DNA of 31,909 bases from an uncultured Spongiibacteraceae bacterium. Lineage in GTDB: Bacteria > Pseudomonadota > Gammaproteobacteria > Pseudomonadales > CAMLJR01. Location: NCBI GenBank assembly GCA_946480345.1, contig CAMLJR010000012.1:1-31909 (forward strand). Reading direction: 5' to 3'. The notes under the pieces were generated by a model that saw only the letters and a list, made by a program, of their open reading frames with translations, was not told the DNA's origin and ran no database searches. This document shows positions 8,352-18,309 of this stretch, in pieces. Position 1 is the stretch's first letter. The number at the start of each line of letters is the position of its first letter. Made by a program: the position numbers and the translations under genes.

Positions 8352-9016
8352 ACCGCCGCTAATTCGGCGCGCATCGAATCGATCACCGCTTTGTAATCGG
8401 GCTGATTGAAAATCGCAGAGCCGGCGACGAAGGTATCCGCCCCCGCCGCTGCAATTTCACGAATATTTTTCGCCGAAATACCGCCGTCGACTTCGAGGCG
8501 AATGTCGTAACCACTCGCATCGATCAACGCGCGCACCTGTTTGATTTTGTCGATCGTCGAGGGAATGAATTTCTGGCCGCCGAAACCGGGGTTCACCGAC
8601 ATCAGCAGAATCATGTCGATCTTATCGAGCACATAGCGCAGCGGCTCCAGCCCGACATGCGGATTCAACACCAGACCGCTTTTGCAGCCGGCATCGCGAA
8701 TCAATTGCAGCGAGCGATCGACATGCGTCGACGCGTCCGGATGAAACGTAATAAACGTCGCACCGGCCTTGGCGAAATCGCCGATCAGTTGATCGACCGG
8801 GCTCACCATCAGATGCACATCGATCGGCGCAGTGACGCCGTGGTTGCGCAGCGCCTGACACACCATCGGACCGATCGTGAGGTTCGGCACGTAATGGTTG
8901 TCCATCACATCGAAATGAACGATATCGGCGCCAGCCGCGAGTACCGTATCCACTTCGGCTCCGAGCTTGGCGAAATCAGCAGAAAGAATCGACGGGGCGA
9001 TCCAGAAATCGGTCAT
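8348..9016 (-). CDS. rpe: Ribulose-phosphate 3-epimerase
   Basis: A 222-residue TIM-barrel enzyme interconverting ribulose 5-phosphate and xylulose 5-phosphate in the pentose phosphate pathway. Motifs: A-P-S-I-L-S-A-D-F at the N-terminus, the metal-site [12 protein letters not shown] and [18 protein letters not shown], and L-E-V-D-G-G-I with the catalytic Asp, then V-A-G-S-A-I-F for phosphate. The ATG has AGGTG close upstream. First gene of the leftward block; it diverges from the DUF3530-like gene with under 60 bases between start codons. Confidence 0.97.
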   Translation of the reverse strand: MTDFWIAPSILSADFAKLGAEVDTVLAAGADIVHFDVMDNHYVPNLTIGPMVCQALRNHGVTAPIDVHLMVSPVDQLIGDFAKAGATFITFHPDASTHVDRSLQLIRDAGCKSGLVLNPHVGLEPLRYVLDKIDMILLMSVNPGFGGQKFIPSTIDKIKQVRALIDASGYDIRLEVDGGISAKNIREIAAAGADTFVAGSAIFNQPDYKAVIDSMRAELAAV

Positions 9017-9074
9017 TGCACACCTGTGGGCTTGTTCGGAAAAGCCGCTATTCTATCTGCCCGAATCCTCCATC

Positions 9075-10103
9075 GTGGAAAAAAACTTGGCCGCCGAACA
9101 TCACCGACAACGTGCATCGTTTTTCGCTGGATTCGCAGCGGCGCTATTCACGGCGCTCATCGCTGCGACTGCTACCGCGCAATCGCCCGCGCCTGCCGCG
9201 GCGCCCGCACCGATTACTGCGCCCGCTGCGCCGGCGACGCCCACCGTGCCGAGCGGCAGCATCGGCAATCGCAATGCGAGCTATACCGACCGTACGCCGC
9301 CCGATCAATTGCTGATGCTCGAAGCCGGTGCCGATAAATTTCAGGCGCGGCATATTCCGGATTTATCCGGTCAGCCGCGCGGCGCAATAATCGTGCTGCA
9401 CGATTCGGGGCAGAATCCGAGTTGGCCATTTACCGTCGCCGCATTGCTTGACGATTTACCGCTGCATGGTTGGGATACGCTAAGTATCGAGTTGCCAACG
9501 CCAGCTAAAGCAGACGAGCCCGACAAATCGTCGAGTACACCGAACGCTTCATCGACTGCGACCGCCAATACGCCGGCCCCGTCGACGCCGACACCGACGC
9601 CGGCCGCAAATAATCAACCCGCCGCGCCGACTGGCATCGAACCGCAAACGCAAGCACGCATCGCTGCCGCACTGAAATATTTTTCCGATCAGAAACAAAA
9701 TAATGTCGTGCTGATCGGCATCGGCAGCGGTGCCATTCGTGCCGCTGAGTTGATCCGGCAGATGGCCACTGCCAACGCCGATAAATCGATTGCGCCAATC
9801 ACGACGCTAATCATGATTGCACCGCGCAATACGCTGCCCGGCATCGAAATGGATTTACCGAAAATATTACCGGCGACCGAAATCCCCACGCTCGATATCA
9901 CACTCGACAGCGATCCGCTGACACGCGCCGATGCCGAATTACGCCGTCGCGCTGTGTTGCACCAACGCACGCGGGTTTATCGACAAATGGCGTTGCCGCC
10001 AATCAACAATACTAGCGATGCGCAACACAGCGGAATGATTAAACGGATACGTGCGTGGTTGCAGCGCGACGAGGAATTATCGATAGATAAGACCAATAAA
10101 TAA
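9075..10103 (+). CDS. Exported DUF3530-like protein (alpha/beta-hydrolase type)
   Basis: Function unknown. I chose the GTG at 9075 (342 residues) because a hydrophobic stretch (F-F-A-G-F-A-A-A-L-F-T-A-L-I-A-A) then sits near the N-terminus and ends in A-T-A-Q, a good signal-peptide site. The frame is open further 5' to 8967, but that part lies inside rpe; no clear ribosome site decides the start. After an Ala/Pro-rich stretch comes P-R-G-A-I-I-V-L-H-D-S-G-Q-N-P, then L-P-L-H-G-W-D-T-L-S-I-E-L-P, features I associate with DUF3530 proteins. A second Thr/Pro/Ala/Ser-rich insert of about 60 residues follows. The expected nucleophile elbow reads G-I-G-S-G, with Gly where Ser would be, so hydrolase activity is doubtful. 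It converges with murU. Confidence 0.7.
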   Translation: MEKNLAAEHHRQRASFFAGFAAALFTALIAATATAQSPAPAAAPAPITAPAAPATPTVPSGSIGNRNASYTDRTPPDQLLMLEAGADKFQARHIPDLSGQPRGAIIVLHDSGQNPSWPFTVAALLDDLPLHGWDTLSIELPTPAKADEPDKSSSTPNASSTATANTPAPSTPTPTPAANNQPAAPTGIEPQTQARIAAALKYFSDQKQNNVVLIGIGSGAIRAAELIRQMATANADKSIAPITTLIMIAPRNTLPGIEMDLPKILPATEIPTLDITLDSDPLTRADAELRRRAVLHQRTRVYRQMALPPINNTSDAQHSGMIKRIRAWLQRDEELSIDKTNK

Positions 10104-10254
10104 TTGTTCGGGTTTTTTGATTTTCCTATTCGAAGCGAAAACTCGAACACCTCGGCGCCGGAGCGGGATATTTTCTTTCGCGGCAACCGTAACAATGTAG
10201 TCAATCGGACAATGCTTTCAGCATGTGCGCAACCCACTCGAACAGCGCGCCGTA

Positions 10255-10938
10255 TTAACCTCCAGCCACACGATTAACCTCAACCAATCGCTCCGGCGTA
10301 CCGACATCGACCCACAGCCCCGAATAATATTCGCCGCCGATCAATCCCTCTGCCATCGCTTTCTTCAACAAAGGCACAATCGAAAAAACGCCATCGCTGC
10401 ACCCATCGAACAAATTGGGATGCATCACGCGAATTCCCGTCCACGTCAATTTTTTATTTTCGCTTTGCGCGTGCACTACGCCGTCGCTGGATAAATAAAA
10501 ATCCCCTTGCGGATGCTGCGGCGGGTTATCGGTCAACACCAAATGCGCAAGTCGATTTTTACCATCGACCGCAGTGCGCAGCGACAACAATTGTTGCAGC
10601 GGATAATCGGTCCACACATCGGCGTTCAGCGCGACAAATGGCTCACTGCCCAGCAGCGGCAGCGCGCGAAAAATGCCGCCACCGCTGTCGAGCGGCTCGC
10701 CTTCGCGCGAATAATCGATATGCGCGCCGAACTCCTTGCCATCGCCGAGATAATTTTCGATCTGCTCGCCGAGATACGCGTGATTGATCACGATGTCGCG
10801 AAAACCCGCAGCCACCAAACGACGCACATGATGTTCGATCAGCGGTTTACCGGCGACGCGCAACATCGGCTTCGGTGTGTGATCGGTCAGCGGACGCATG
10901 CGGGTGCCGAGACCGGCGGCAAGAATCATCGCTTTCAT
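10255..10938 (-). CDS. murU: N-acetylmuramate alpha-1-phosphate uridylyltransferase
   Basis: A 227-residue nucleotidyltransferase with the signature [13 protein letters not shown] near the N-terminus and [12 protein letters not shown] directly after. N-A-D-V-W and the D-V-G-T-P-E-R-L ending also fit sugar-1-phosphate nucleotidyltransferases. The start ATG at 10938 overlaps the amgK stop by 4 bases; the frame stays open upstream but that part overlaps amgK. Paired with AmgK, the best call is MurU, which turns MurNAc-1-phosphate into UDP-MurNAc in the peptidoglycan recycling route known from Pseudomonas. That route bypasses MurA and is linked to intrinsic fosfomycin tolerance. Confidence 0.9.
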   Translation of the reverse strand: MKAMILAAGLGTRMRPLTDHTPKPMLRVAGKPLIEHHVRRLVAAGFRDIVINHAYLGEQIENYLGDGKEFGAHIDYSREGEPLDSGGGIFRALPLLGSEPFVALNADVWTDYPLQQLLSLRTAVDGKNRLAHLVLTDNPPQHPQGDFYLSSDGVVHAQSENKKLTWTGIRVMHPNLFDGCSDGVFSIVPLLKKAMAEGLIGGEYYSGLWVDVGTPERLVEVNRVAGG

Positions 10939-11915
10939 GCTGGCGCAAATCTCGCAATCAATTCGGCGAGTGGCGCGAGTTCGCTGCGACGTGTGCAGGC
11001 ACCGCGTAAATAATTGAAAAATCGCGGCACGTCGTTCAAATATTTCGGCTTGCCATCGCGATGGCAAATGCGCGCAAAAATACCGATCACTTTTAAATGC
11101 CGCTGCGCGCCGATGTAATCGCAATCCGCATAAAAATTATCGAACGTTGCCGGCACCGACAAATCGGCAGCGCGCGCCTTCAGCCAATAATCGCGCAACC
11201 ACACTTCCACGCTCGTTTCGGGCCAGCTGATAAATGCGTCCTTGAATAAACAAATCGGATCGTAGGCAATCGATCCATGTACAGCATCCTGAAAATCGAG
11301 CACGCCAGGATTGGGTTCGCTCAGCATCAAATTACGCGGCATGAAATCGCGATGAACCAGCACACGCGGCTGGCGCAAAATACGCTCGATCAATAAATCG
11401 AATACCGCATCGAGTTGCGCACGCAACGCGGCATCGATAGCAATGCCGAGATGCCGCTGCAAATACCAATCGGGAAACAGTTCGAGTTCGCGCCGCAATA
11501 ACGCCGCATCGTATTGCGGAAAATCAATCGGGCATTCGATTTTTTGCAGTGCGATCAATGCATCGATCGCGTCGGAAAACAGCGCGTCGGCATTGCCGAC
11601 ATTCAGCACATCGAGATAAGTCTCCCGACCCAAGTCGCTCAACAGCAGCCAGCCTTGTTCGAGATTTTCCGCGAGTAAGTGCGGCACATGCACACCGCCT
11701 CTCGCGAGCAGGCGCGCAATCGTCACGAACGGCACGCAGCTGGCGCGCTCGGCGCTGGCATCCATCACGATGACATTCCGATCGAGCAATGCGAGCCGGT
11801 AGTAATGACGAAAACTGGCATCGGCAGATGCGGCTTGCAGATCGATCGACGCCAACGGCAAATTCAATTGCTGGGCGATCCATTTTTTTAGCGCAGATTG
11901 TTTGAGTTCGGACAT
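10935..11915 (-). CDS. amgK: N-acetylmuramate/N-acetylglucosamine anomeric kinase
   Basis: A 326-residue aminoglycoside-phosphotransferase-fold kinase. The catalytic loop is [13 protein letters not shown], with the catalytic Asp and metal-binding Asn, followed by [10 protein letters not shown] (second metal Asp). The N-terminal lobe has D-A-S-F-R-H-Y-Y-R and V-I-V-M-D-A-S. AmgK phosphorylates MurNAc at C1, feeding MurU, whose start overlaps this stop. It is divergent from lptD, as in Pseudomonas. The fold alone could suggest antibiotic phosphorylation; the murU and lptD neighbours make cell-wall recycling the much better reading. Confidence 0.91.
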   Translation of the reverse strand: MSELKQSALKKWIAQQLNLPLASIDLQAASADASFRHYYRLALLDRNVIVMDASAERASCVPFVTIARLLARGGVHVPHLLAENLEQGWLLLSDLGRETYLDVLNVGNADALFSDAIDALIALQKIECPIDFPQYDAALLRRELELFPDWYLQRHLGIAIDAALRAQLDAVFDLLIERILRQPRVLVHRDFMPRNLMLSEPNPGVLDFQDAVHGSIAYDPICLFKDAFISWPETSVEVWLRDYWLKARAADLSVPATFDNFYADCDYIGAQRHLKVIGIFARICHRDGKPKYLNDVPRFFNYLRGACTRRSELAPLAELIARFAPA

Positions 11916-11975
11916 GAAAGAACTAATCCCGGACGAATATTGGTGATGAACTAACGACGCCGGAGCTTAACAATT

Positions 11976-12005
11976 TTGGCCATCGACTGGTGAATGCATT
12001 ATCAT
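11976..12005 (+). promoter_or_regulatory. Candidate promoter for lptD
   Basis: TTGGCC (11976-11981), an 18-base spacer and TATCAT (12000-12005) form a plausible sigma70-type promoter in the 188-base gap between divergent amgK and lptD, leaving a leader of about 90 bases. The match is moderate. Confidence 0.4.
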
Positions 12006-12103
12006 CCCGGCTCGCTCTAATCCAGGCAGCTTCAGCCAAGCGACCTCAGCGCTTCCGCCGCCTGACATCCAATCAAGTTCCATAAAAATCCGAGAGCCTG
12101 TAA

Positions 12104-14773
12104 TTGACTCACCTGTCGCGGCCCACTGCGTATTTTTCGGCGAGCATGTTGCTATTGCCGTGGTCGATCTCGATGGCGCATGCCGAAGCGGGCTGGGCCT
12201 GCCAGGCAGCGCCGAATGGCGGCTGGAGCTGTGCGCCAAAAACCGCGCAAGCTGCGCCTGCATCGTCGAGCCCTTCCGCACCAACACCATCTGCGCCCGT
12301 AACCAAGCCGCCGGCGGTATCGATGCCTGCTGCGGAGGTTCCGGCTCCGGCGCAACCTCCTTTACCTGTACAACCTTCTTCGCCGGTGCAAAAACCTGCC
12401 TCGGTAGAGCCTGATCCAACCGCTACTACAGCTCCAATTCCGGTTCCTGCACCATCCGCAGCAGCGCCAATCGCAGCCGTTTCCGCCAGCCCTTCGATGC
12501 CTAGCGTGGATTCCAACCCATGGGATTGGTTCGCCGATGCATCTAGCGCCCAATGCTGCAAACCCAACGGTGCGTGCGACGGCGCTTACATCGAGCCGGC
12601 CCGCAATTGGGAGGACGCGGACAAGTCGCCAAAAGAAATGCCGGCGCGCGTAAACGCGGCCAATTCCGAATGGGAAGGCGACCTGGTCAAGATGGATGGC
12701 GGCGTCACGGTCACGCAAGGCAACATGAAGCTGACCGCCGATCGGGCCGATCTCGACCGCTCGACGAACAAAGTCAATCTGTACGGGAATGTCGTGGTGC
12801 GGCAGCCCAACATGAAATTGACCGGCAGCAACGCCGATATGGTCACGACCAATTCGTTCGGCCATGTCATCGATGCGCGCATGCTCGATTACAAAAGCGG
12901 CATGCGCGTCAGCGCGGATAAGCTGACACGACGCAAACAAAGCGTTATCGAGCTCGACAACGCCGAATACACGCGCTGCCCACCGGACCAGGAAGACTGG
13001 CGGATGCGCTCGAAGCGCATTCGGCTGAATCAAGCCACCGGTCGCGGCGAAGCGACTAGCACGACGATCCGCGTTGGCGATGTGCCGGTGTTTTACACGC
13101 CGTACATGAATTTCCCGATCGATGAGCGCCGGCAGAGCGGCTTTTTGTGGCCTTCGATCGGCAGTAGCTCGTCGGGGCTGGATATTGCCGCGCCCTACTA
13201 CCTCAATCTCGCCCCCAATTACGACGCGACTCTTACGCCAAGGCTGATTACCGATCGCGGCACGATGCTGGAGGTCGAAGGCCGATATCTGAACCGGTTC
13301 AGCAACTGGGTGGTGTCAGGTTCGCAACTCAATAACGACGATAAAACCGGCGAGGACCGCTGGTCGTTAGGTATGCAGGAAAGCGGCAATCTGAACAGCT
13401 ATTTCTCGACACTGATCGATTACAACCGTGTCAGCGACAACGATTACTTCCGCGATTTCAGCGTCGGCAGCCTCAACATCAAGCGCCAGGTGACGCTGAA
13501 TCAGCAAGCAGCGCTGAACATGCATTACGAGAACTGGTATTCGGGCTTGCAGGTACAGCAATACCAGATCACTGACGATCTGGTTTCCGAGCCCTACAGC
13601 AAGGAGCCGCAATTCACGCTGGGGCGCATGGCCAGCGGTAAAAATTTCGCGCTCGATTACAGCCTTCTCACCGAATTCACCCGCTTCGAGCACGACGACC
13701 CCAATGAATTGATGCAGGTCGGTGGGCCGCGCGACATTGGCAATCGCCTGTATGTCGAACCGGGTATCAGCTTCCCGATGCGCTGGACCTCGACCTATGT
13801 AAATCCCGAAGTCCGCATGCGCTACGTGGGTTATGAGCTGACGCGAAACGATTTCTCCACCGAAACGGAAGACAGCCCCTCGACCGCCGTGCCACAAGCC
13901 ATTCTCGATGCCGGCGTGTTTTTCGAGCGCGACCTGTCCTTTAATGGCAATGCGTATCAGCAAACGCTGGAACCGCGCCTCTATTATCTGTACAGCCCTT
14001 ACAAGAAGCAGCTCGATCAGCCGTTGTTCGATACAAGCCCGCTGACGTTCGATTTCCAGCAGCTGTTCCAGCCGCGGCGCTTCGTCGGCCACGACCGGCT
14101 CGAAGACTTCAATCAGCTGGCCACTGGCTTTACCTCGCGCATCATCGAGAGCGAAAGCGGGCGCGATCTCGGCCACGCCAGCATTGGCCAGATCTTCTAC
14201 TTTGAAGACCGCCGCGTGAACGCGCTGACGACGGAAACCCGCGACGATCAGGCGAACTCGGCGGTAGCCGGCCAACTGACGTTGCAGCCCAGCCAGTCGC
14301 TGTGGGCGAACGCAAATATCCTGTGGGATCAAAGCGCCAACGAAATCCAGCAGGGCAATGTCTATTTCCATTACGAGCCGAGCCTTGGCGCCATCTACAA
14401 CCTTGGCTATCGCTATCACCAGCCGGACCCGGCGGTATCGACATTGCAAAACGGTCTGCGCCAGGCCGACCTGTCGATGGCGGTGCCGATCAGCCGGCGC
14501 TGGCGTTTATTCGGTCGCGTCAATTACGACTTCGATCTGAACACAACGCTGGAAGATATGCTCGGCTTCGAATACGAAGACTGCTGCTGGGTGACGCGCA
14601 TCGTTTATCAACGCGCGATCTTCTCTGAGCGCTTAAACACGATTGGCCAACCGGAACCGCAACGCGATACCGCCATTTTGGTCGAATTCCAGCTGAAAGG
14701 CCTGGGCGGTCTCGGCCGCAAGGTCGATACGCTGCTGCAAGAAAGTATTTGGGGGTACCGTGATCGCTACTAA
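12104..14773 (+). CDS. lptD: LPS-assembly outer membrane protein LptD
   Basis: An 889-residue beta-barrel protein that inserts lipopolysaccharide into the outer leaflet, working with LptE. A signal peptide ends S-M-A-H-A (cleavage near residue 27). Mature Cys33 and Cys43 in a G-W-x-C...G-W-S-C pattern and the adjacent C-terminal Cys827-Cys828 in E-D-C-C-W are the disulfide-forming Cys of the family. A Pro/Ala-rich linker spans about residues 45-142, then a W-D-W-F element, the OstA/LptA-like jellyroll (E-W-E-G-D-L-V-K...G-N-V-V-V-R-Q), and the barrel from about residue 330. The start is TTG at 12104, giving a complete signal peptide; ATG at 12146 would shorten it. The linker makes it longer than E. 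coli LptD and close to the Pseudomonas length. surA overlaps its 3' end. Confidence 0.96.
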   Translation: MTHLSRPTAYFSASMLLLPWSISMAHAEAGWACQAAPNGGWSCAPKTAQAAPASSSPSAPTPSAPVTKPPAVSMPAAEVPAPAQPPLPVQPSSPVQKPASVEPDPTATTAPIPVPAPSAAAPIAAVSASPSMPSVDSNPWDWFADASSAQCCKPNGACDGAYIEPARNWEDADKSPKEMPARVNAANSEWEGDLVKMDGGVTVTQGNMKLTADRADLDRSTNKVNLYGNVVVRQPNMKLTGSNADMVTTNSFGHVIDARMLDYKSGMRVSADKLTRRKQSVIELDNAEYTRCPPDQEDWRMRSKRIRLNQATGRGEATSTTIRVGDVPVFYTPYMNFPIDERRQSGFLWPSIGSSSSGLDIAAPYYLNLAPNYDATLTPRLITDRGTMLEVEGRYLNRFSNWVVSGSQLNNDDKTGEDRWSLGMQESGNLNSYFSTLIDYNRVSDNDYFRDFSVGSLNIKRQVTLNQQAALNMHYENWYSGLQVQQYQITDDLVSEPYSKEPQFTLGRMASGKNFALDYSLLTEFTRFEHDDPNELMQVGGPRDIGNRLYVEPGISFPMRWTSTYVNPEVRMRYVGYELTRNDFSTETEDSPSTAVPQAILDAGVFFERDLSFNGNAYQQTLEPRLYYLYSPYKKQLDQPLFDTSPLTFDFQQLFQPRRFVGHDRLEDFNQLATGFTSRIIESESGRDLGHASIGQIFYFEDRRVNALTTETRDDQANSAVAGQLTLQPSQSLWANANILWDQSANEIQQGNVYFHYEPSLGAIYNLGYRYHQPDPAVSTLQNGLRQADLSMAVPISRRWRLFGRVNYDFDLNTTLEDMLGFEYEDCCWVTRIVYQRAIFSERLNTIGQPEPQRDTAILVEFQLKGLGGLGRKVDTLLQESIWGYRDRY

Positions 14774-16076
14774 GTCTATTTTTAAGATGTTGTCATTTCG
14801 CCGCTTAACGCTGCTTTGCGTGCTGACCGCACCGGTAACGTTGTGGGCGCAATCCGCCGATTCGCAGGGCGGCGCGCAATTGCAGACGCTCGACCGCGTG
14901 GTCGCCATTGTCGATGACGACGTCATCCTCGTCAGCGAATTGCAGAGTGCGATCTCCCGTGCCGAAGCCAATGCCCGACGCGCGAAACGCGAGCTGCCGC
15001 CGGCGGAACAATTCCGTCGCTACATCTTCGATCAGCTGGTACTCGAAAGCCTGCAATTGCAGATCGCGCGCCGCGCCGGGGTGCGCATCAGCGACAGCGA
15101 ACTGAACGAATCGATGGAGCGCATCGCGCAACAGAACAACATGACGCTGGAACAGTTTTCACAGGCGTTATCGCGCGACGGCGTCCCTTATGCGCAAGCG
15201 CGCGAACAACTGCGACGCGAAATGCTGATCCAACGCGTGCAACAGGGCAGCGTGAATGAGCACGTCCAGATCACCGATCAGGAAATCGATAACTTCCTCG
15301 GCTCAGCCGAAGGACAGGCACTGACTGCTCCGCAATTTCGCGTGCAACATGCGTTGATTCCGGTTAGTGGCGGCGATGCGGATGCGGCGCGCCGGTTCGC
15401 AGAGCAATTGGCCGATCGGCTGCGTGCTGGCGAGGACTTCGCCCGTGTCGTGGCCACGCAAGGTCCGATGCCGATCCAGCGCAACGATCTCGGCTGGCGC
15501 ACGAAAGACGATCTGCCCAGCCTGTTTACCGACATCGTGCCGGCGCTAGGTGCAGGCCAAGTGGCCGAACCACTGCGCAGCCCCGCCGGCTATCACCTGA
15601 TCAAAGTTGCGGAAGTGCGCGGTAAAGGCGAAGTGATACAGCAGACCAAGGCCCGCCACATCCTGCTGAAACCCTCCGCGATTCGCAGCGACGAGCAATG
15701 CCAGCAATTAGCCGCGCAGCTACGCCAGCGCGCGCTGAGCGGCACCGACTTCGCTGAGCTCGCGCGCCAATACTCGGAAGACATTGGCTCGGCGATGGAA
15801 GGCGGCGAACTCGGCTGGACCAGCCCCGGGCAACTGGTTACCGCGTTCCAGCGCGCGATGGATAATACGCAGCCGGGACAGATCAGCGAACCGTTCAAAA
15901 GCCGTTATGGCTGGCATATCGTCCAAGTCGAGCAACGCCGCCAGCAGGACGTGACCAACGAAATGCGTCGCAACCTGGCGCGCAATCATCTGCACGAGAA
16001 GAAATATCAGGAAGAACTCGACGCCTGGTTACGCAAGATTCGCGACGAAGCATTCGTCGATATCAAGAAAACCTGA
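14760..16076 (+). CDS. surA: Periplasmic chaperone and peptidyl-prolyl isomerase SurA
   Basis: A 438-residue chaperone that escorts outer membrane proteins, LptD among them, through the periplasm. A signal peptide runs to about residue 31 (V-T-L-W-A-Q). The N-terminal chaperone domain begins [13 protein letters not shown]. Two parvulin domains follow, from about residue 190 (F-R-V-Q-H-A-L-I) and about 298 (K-A-R-H-I-L-L-K-P), each ending in a Y/W-H-x-V-K/Q-V-type strand, then a C-terminal helix. The GTG start at 14760 follows GGGGG and overlaps the lptD end by 14 bases, pointing to coupled translation of chaperone and client. ATG at 14787 is a less likely alternative. Confidence 0.96.
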   Translation: MIATKSIFKMLSFRRLTLLCVLTAPVTLWAQSADSQGGAQLQTLDRVVAIVDDDVILVSELQSAISRAEANARRAKRELPPAEQFRRYIFDQLVLESLQLQIARRAGVRISDSELNESMERIAQQNNMTLEQFSQALSRDGVPYAQAREQLRREMLIQRVQQGSVNEHVQITDQEIDNFLGSAEGQALTAPQFRVQHALIPVSGGDADAARRFAEQLADRLRAGEDFARVVATQGPMPIQRNDLGWRTKDDLPSLFTDIVPALGAGQVAEPLRSPAGYHLIKVAEVRGKGEVIQQTKARHILLKPSAIRSDEQCQQLAAQLRQRALSGTDFAELARQYSEDIGSAMEGGELGWTSPGQLVTAFQRAMDNTQPGQISEPFKSRYGWHIVQVEQRRQQDVTNEMRRNLARNHLHEKKYQEELDAWLRKIRDEAFVDIKKT

Positions 16077-17110
16077 TGGCATCTGCCTCCGCCAATGCGG
16101 GCCGGTTGGCTCGCATCGCGCTCACCGCCGGCGAGCCCGCCGGCATCGGCCCCGATCTGCTGATTGCGTTGGCGCAACAGCCCCATCAAGCCCAGCTGAT
16201 TGCTATCGCCGATGCGGATTTATTAGCGCAGCGCGCAACGCAACTCGGGTTGCCGTTACGTCTCAGCCCATGGCAAGCCGGCCAAACAACCGCCGCTCGC
16301 GCCGGCGAATTGTTTATCGCCCCGGTTCCGCTGATAGCACCCGTCACCGCCGGCACTCTAAATCCGGCTAACGCGCGCTATGTACTGGCGATGCTGGAGC
16401 GCGCGATCGACGGCTGCCAATCGGGCGAATTCGACGCGATGGTGACCGCACCGGTGCATAAGGGCGTGATCAACGATGCGGGCATCGCATTCAGCGGCCA
16501 CACCGAATTCCTCGCCGAACGCACGCTGACCGAAAAAGTCGTGATGATGCTCGCAACCGACACACTTCGGGTCGCGCTGGCCACGACACACTTGGCGCTA
16601 GCCGATGTACCGCGCCATATCACCGCGGATAATTTGCTGACGGTGCTGCGCATTCTGCATCGCGACCTGCGCGATAAGTTCGGCATCGCCGAGCCACGTA
16701 TTCTGGTACTCGGATTGAATCCGCACGCCGGCGAGAGCGGCCATCTAGGGCGCGAGGAAATCGACGTCATCGAGCCCTGTCTGAATAAGCTCCGCGCCGA
16801 AGGCCTACAACTGACCGGACCACTGCCGGCAGATACGGCCTTTACCGCGAAATATCTCGATAACGCCGACGCTGTGCTGGCGATGTATCACGACCAGGGT
16901 CTGCCAGTCCTCAAATACCAGGGCTTCGGTCGCGCCATCAATATCACGCTGGGACTGCCGATCATTCGCACGTCGGTCGACCACGGCACGGCGCTCGATC
17001 TGGCCGGCACCGGCCGCGCCGATGCTGGCAGCCTGCATGCGGCGCTCGCACTGGCTCTACAACTGGCTCACCACCACATCGAGCGACTCGAAGGAAACCA
17101 AAGAATATGA
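16076..17110 (+). CDS. pdxA: 4-hydroxythreonine-4-phosphate dehydrogenase
   Basis: A 344-residue NAD-dependent enzyme of the DXP-dependent pyridoxal 5'-phosphate pathway. Visible motifs: [11 protein letters not shown] near residue 17, the metal and substrate histidine in [35 protein letters not shown], and [11 protein letters not shown]. The ATG shares one base with the surA stop, and rsmA starts 4 bases before this stop. The surA-pdxA-rsmA-apaG-apaH order is classic in gammaproteobacteria. Confidence 0.97.
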   Translation: MASASANAGRLARIALTAGEPAGIGPDLLIALAQQPHQAQLIAIADADLLAQRATQLGLPLRLSPWQAGQTTAARAGELFIAPVPLIAPVTAGTLNPANARYVLAMLERAIDGCQSGEFDAMVTAPVHKGVINDAGIAFSGHTEFLAERTLTEKVVMMLATDTLRVALATTHLALADVPRHITADNLLTVLRILHRDLRDKFGIAEPRILVLGLNPHAGESGHLGREEIDVIEPCLNKLRAEGLQLTGPLPADTAFTAKYLDNADAVLAMYHDQGLPVLKYQGFGRAINITLGLPIIRTSVDHGTALDLAGTGRADAGSLHAALALALQLAHHHIERLEGNQRI

Positions 17111-17916
17111 ACGAACGTCGCTCGAACACTGACGGCGTTCGCGAACACCGCGCCCGCAAGCGTTTCGGCCAGAATTTTCTGCACGATCACAATGTCATCG
17201 CGCGTATCGCCAAATCGGTTCGACCTCGCGCCGGTGAAACGCTATTGGAAATCGGCCCTGGCCAAGGGGCCTTAACCAGTGCCTTGCTTGGCGGCGACAG
17301 CACGCTGCTCGCCCTTGAGCTCGACCGCGATCTCATCCCGCTGTTGCTGCAGAAATTTGGCGACAATCCGCGCTTCCATTTACAACAGGGCGATGCGCTC
17401 GAACTCGATCTTGCCGCACTCGTCCCTGATTCGCGCATTCGGGTCGTCGGCAATCTGCCGTACAACATATCCACGCCGCTGATTTTTCATTTGCTGCGGC
17501 AGAGCGATCGCATCGTCGACATGCACTTCATGCTGCAGAAAGAGGTGGTTGATCGGCTCGCGGCGCAGCCCGGTAATAAAGACTATGGTCGTCTCAGCAT
17601 CATGACGCAGTATTTTTGCCGCGTGGAGCCGCTGTTCGAGGTACCTCCAGGCGCGTTTTCACCCCAACCGAAGGTGCAATCCGCCATAGTTCGCCTGGTT
17701 CCATACAGCGAACTGCCGTATCCGGCAAAATCGGTTGAACGCCTGCAAACAGTGGTGCGCACCGCCTTCAACCAGCGCCGCAAAACCTTGCGCAACGCGC
17801 TCCAGACCTTGGTCAGCGCAGAACAAATCGAAGCGCTCGGCATTAATGCCGGCGCACGACCGGAAACGCTACCACTATCGGCGTTTGTCATGCTCGCCGA
17901 CAGTTTGAATGGATGA
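17107..17916 (+). CDS. rsmA: 16S rRNA (adenine1518/1519-N6) dimethyltransferase
   Basis: A 269-residue SAM-dependent methyltransferase (KsgA) that dimethylates two adjacent adenines in helix 45 of 16S rRNA, a late 30S assembly checkpoint. [10 protein letters not shown] at residues 18-27 is the family N-terminal signature. The SAM-binding [11 protein letters not shown] is at 47-57 and the catalytic N-L-P-Y-N-I-S begins at 116. F-S-P-Q-P-K-V-Q-S and the R-R-K-T-L-R-N region are in the C-terminal lobe. Overlaps pdxA by 4 bases and apaG by 4 bases. Confidence 0.97.
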   Translation: MNERRSNTDGVREHRARKRFGQNFLHDHNVIARIAKSVRPRAGETLLEIGPGQGALTSALLGGDSTLLALELDRDLIPLLLQKFGDNPRFHLQQGDALELDLAALVPDSRIRVVGNLPYNISTPLIFHLLRQSDRIVDMHFMLQKEVVDRLAAQPGNKDYGRLSIMTQYFCRVEPLFEVPPGAFSPQPKVQSAIVRLVPYSELPYPAKSVERLQTVVRTAFNQRRKTLRNALQTLVSAEQIEALGINAGARPETLPLSAFVMLADSLNG

Positions 17917-18299
17917 CCGCGATGACCGCTCGCAGCGATATTCAAATCGATGTTGTCACACACTATCTCGCGGACCAATCGGTGCCAGCGGAGAACCGTT
18001 TCGTTTTCGCCTACACGATTACCATCACCAATCATCGCAATGAGGCCGTGCGGCTGCTCTCGCGCCACTGGCGCATCACCGATGCCAATAACCATGTGCA
18101 GGAAGTACGCGGCGAAGGCGTGGTCGGCGAACAACCACTGATCGCGTCCGGCGAGAGTTATCGCTACAGCAGCGGCTCCATGCTGGCGACGCCCGTAGGC
18201 ACGATGGAAGGCAGCTATCAAATGGTGACAACTTCCGGCGAATCGTTCGACGCCCCCATTCGCGCCTTCTCGCTCGCGCGTCCCGGCGTATTGCACTGA
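17913..18299 (+). CDS. apaG: ApaG protein
   Basis: A 128-residue single-domain protein with a fibronectin-III-like fold, the usual companion of apaH. The family core is visible: Y-L-A-D-Q-S-x-P-x-x-N-R-F-V-F-A-Y-T-I-T-I-T-N, L-L-S-R-H-W-R-I-T-D-A-N, V-R-G-E-G-V-V-G-E-Q-P and G-S-M-E-G-S-Y type segments. The biochemical role is not settled. ATG at 17913 overlaps the rsmA stop; a second in-frame ATG at 17922 is equally possible and would shorten it by 3 residues. Confidence 0.94.
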   Translation: MTAMTARSDIQIDVVTHYLADQSVPAENRFVFAYTITITNHRNEAVRLLSRHWRITDANNHVQEVRGEGVVGEQPLIASGESYRYSSGSMLATPVGTMEGSYQMVTTSGESFDAPIRAFSLARPGVLH

Positions 18300-18309
18300 G
18301 GCCGAGCTA

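Noticed and set aside
10104..10254. Small gene or terminator between the DUF3530-like gene and murU
   Set aside because: No frame with a ribosome site and no inverted repeat with a T run was found in these 151 bases.
10935..11915. Aminoglycoside resistance phosphotransferase
   Set aside because: The fold is shared, but coupling to murU and the position beside lptD indicate AmgK of cell-wall recycling.
11962..11990. sigmaE promoter for lptD (GGAGCTT)
   Set aside because: The -35-like element is one base off GGAACTT, but no TCTGA-type -10 is found at the right distance, so it cannot be supported despite lptD being a sigmaE target in E. coli.
13367..14449. Open frame of 360 codons opposite lptD
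   Set aside because: Antisense shadow; lptD is clearly coding on the plus strand through this region.
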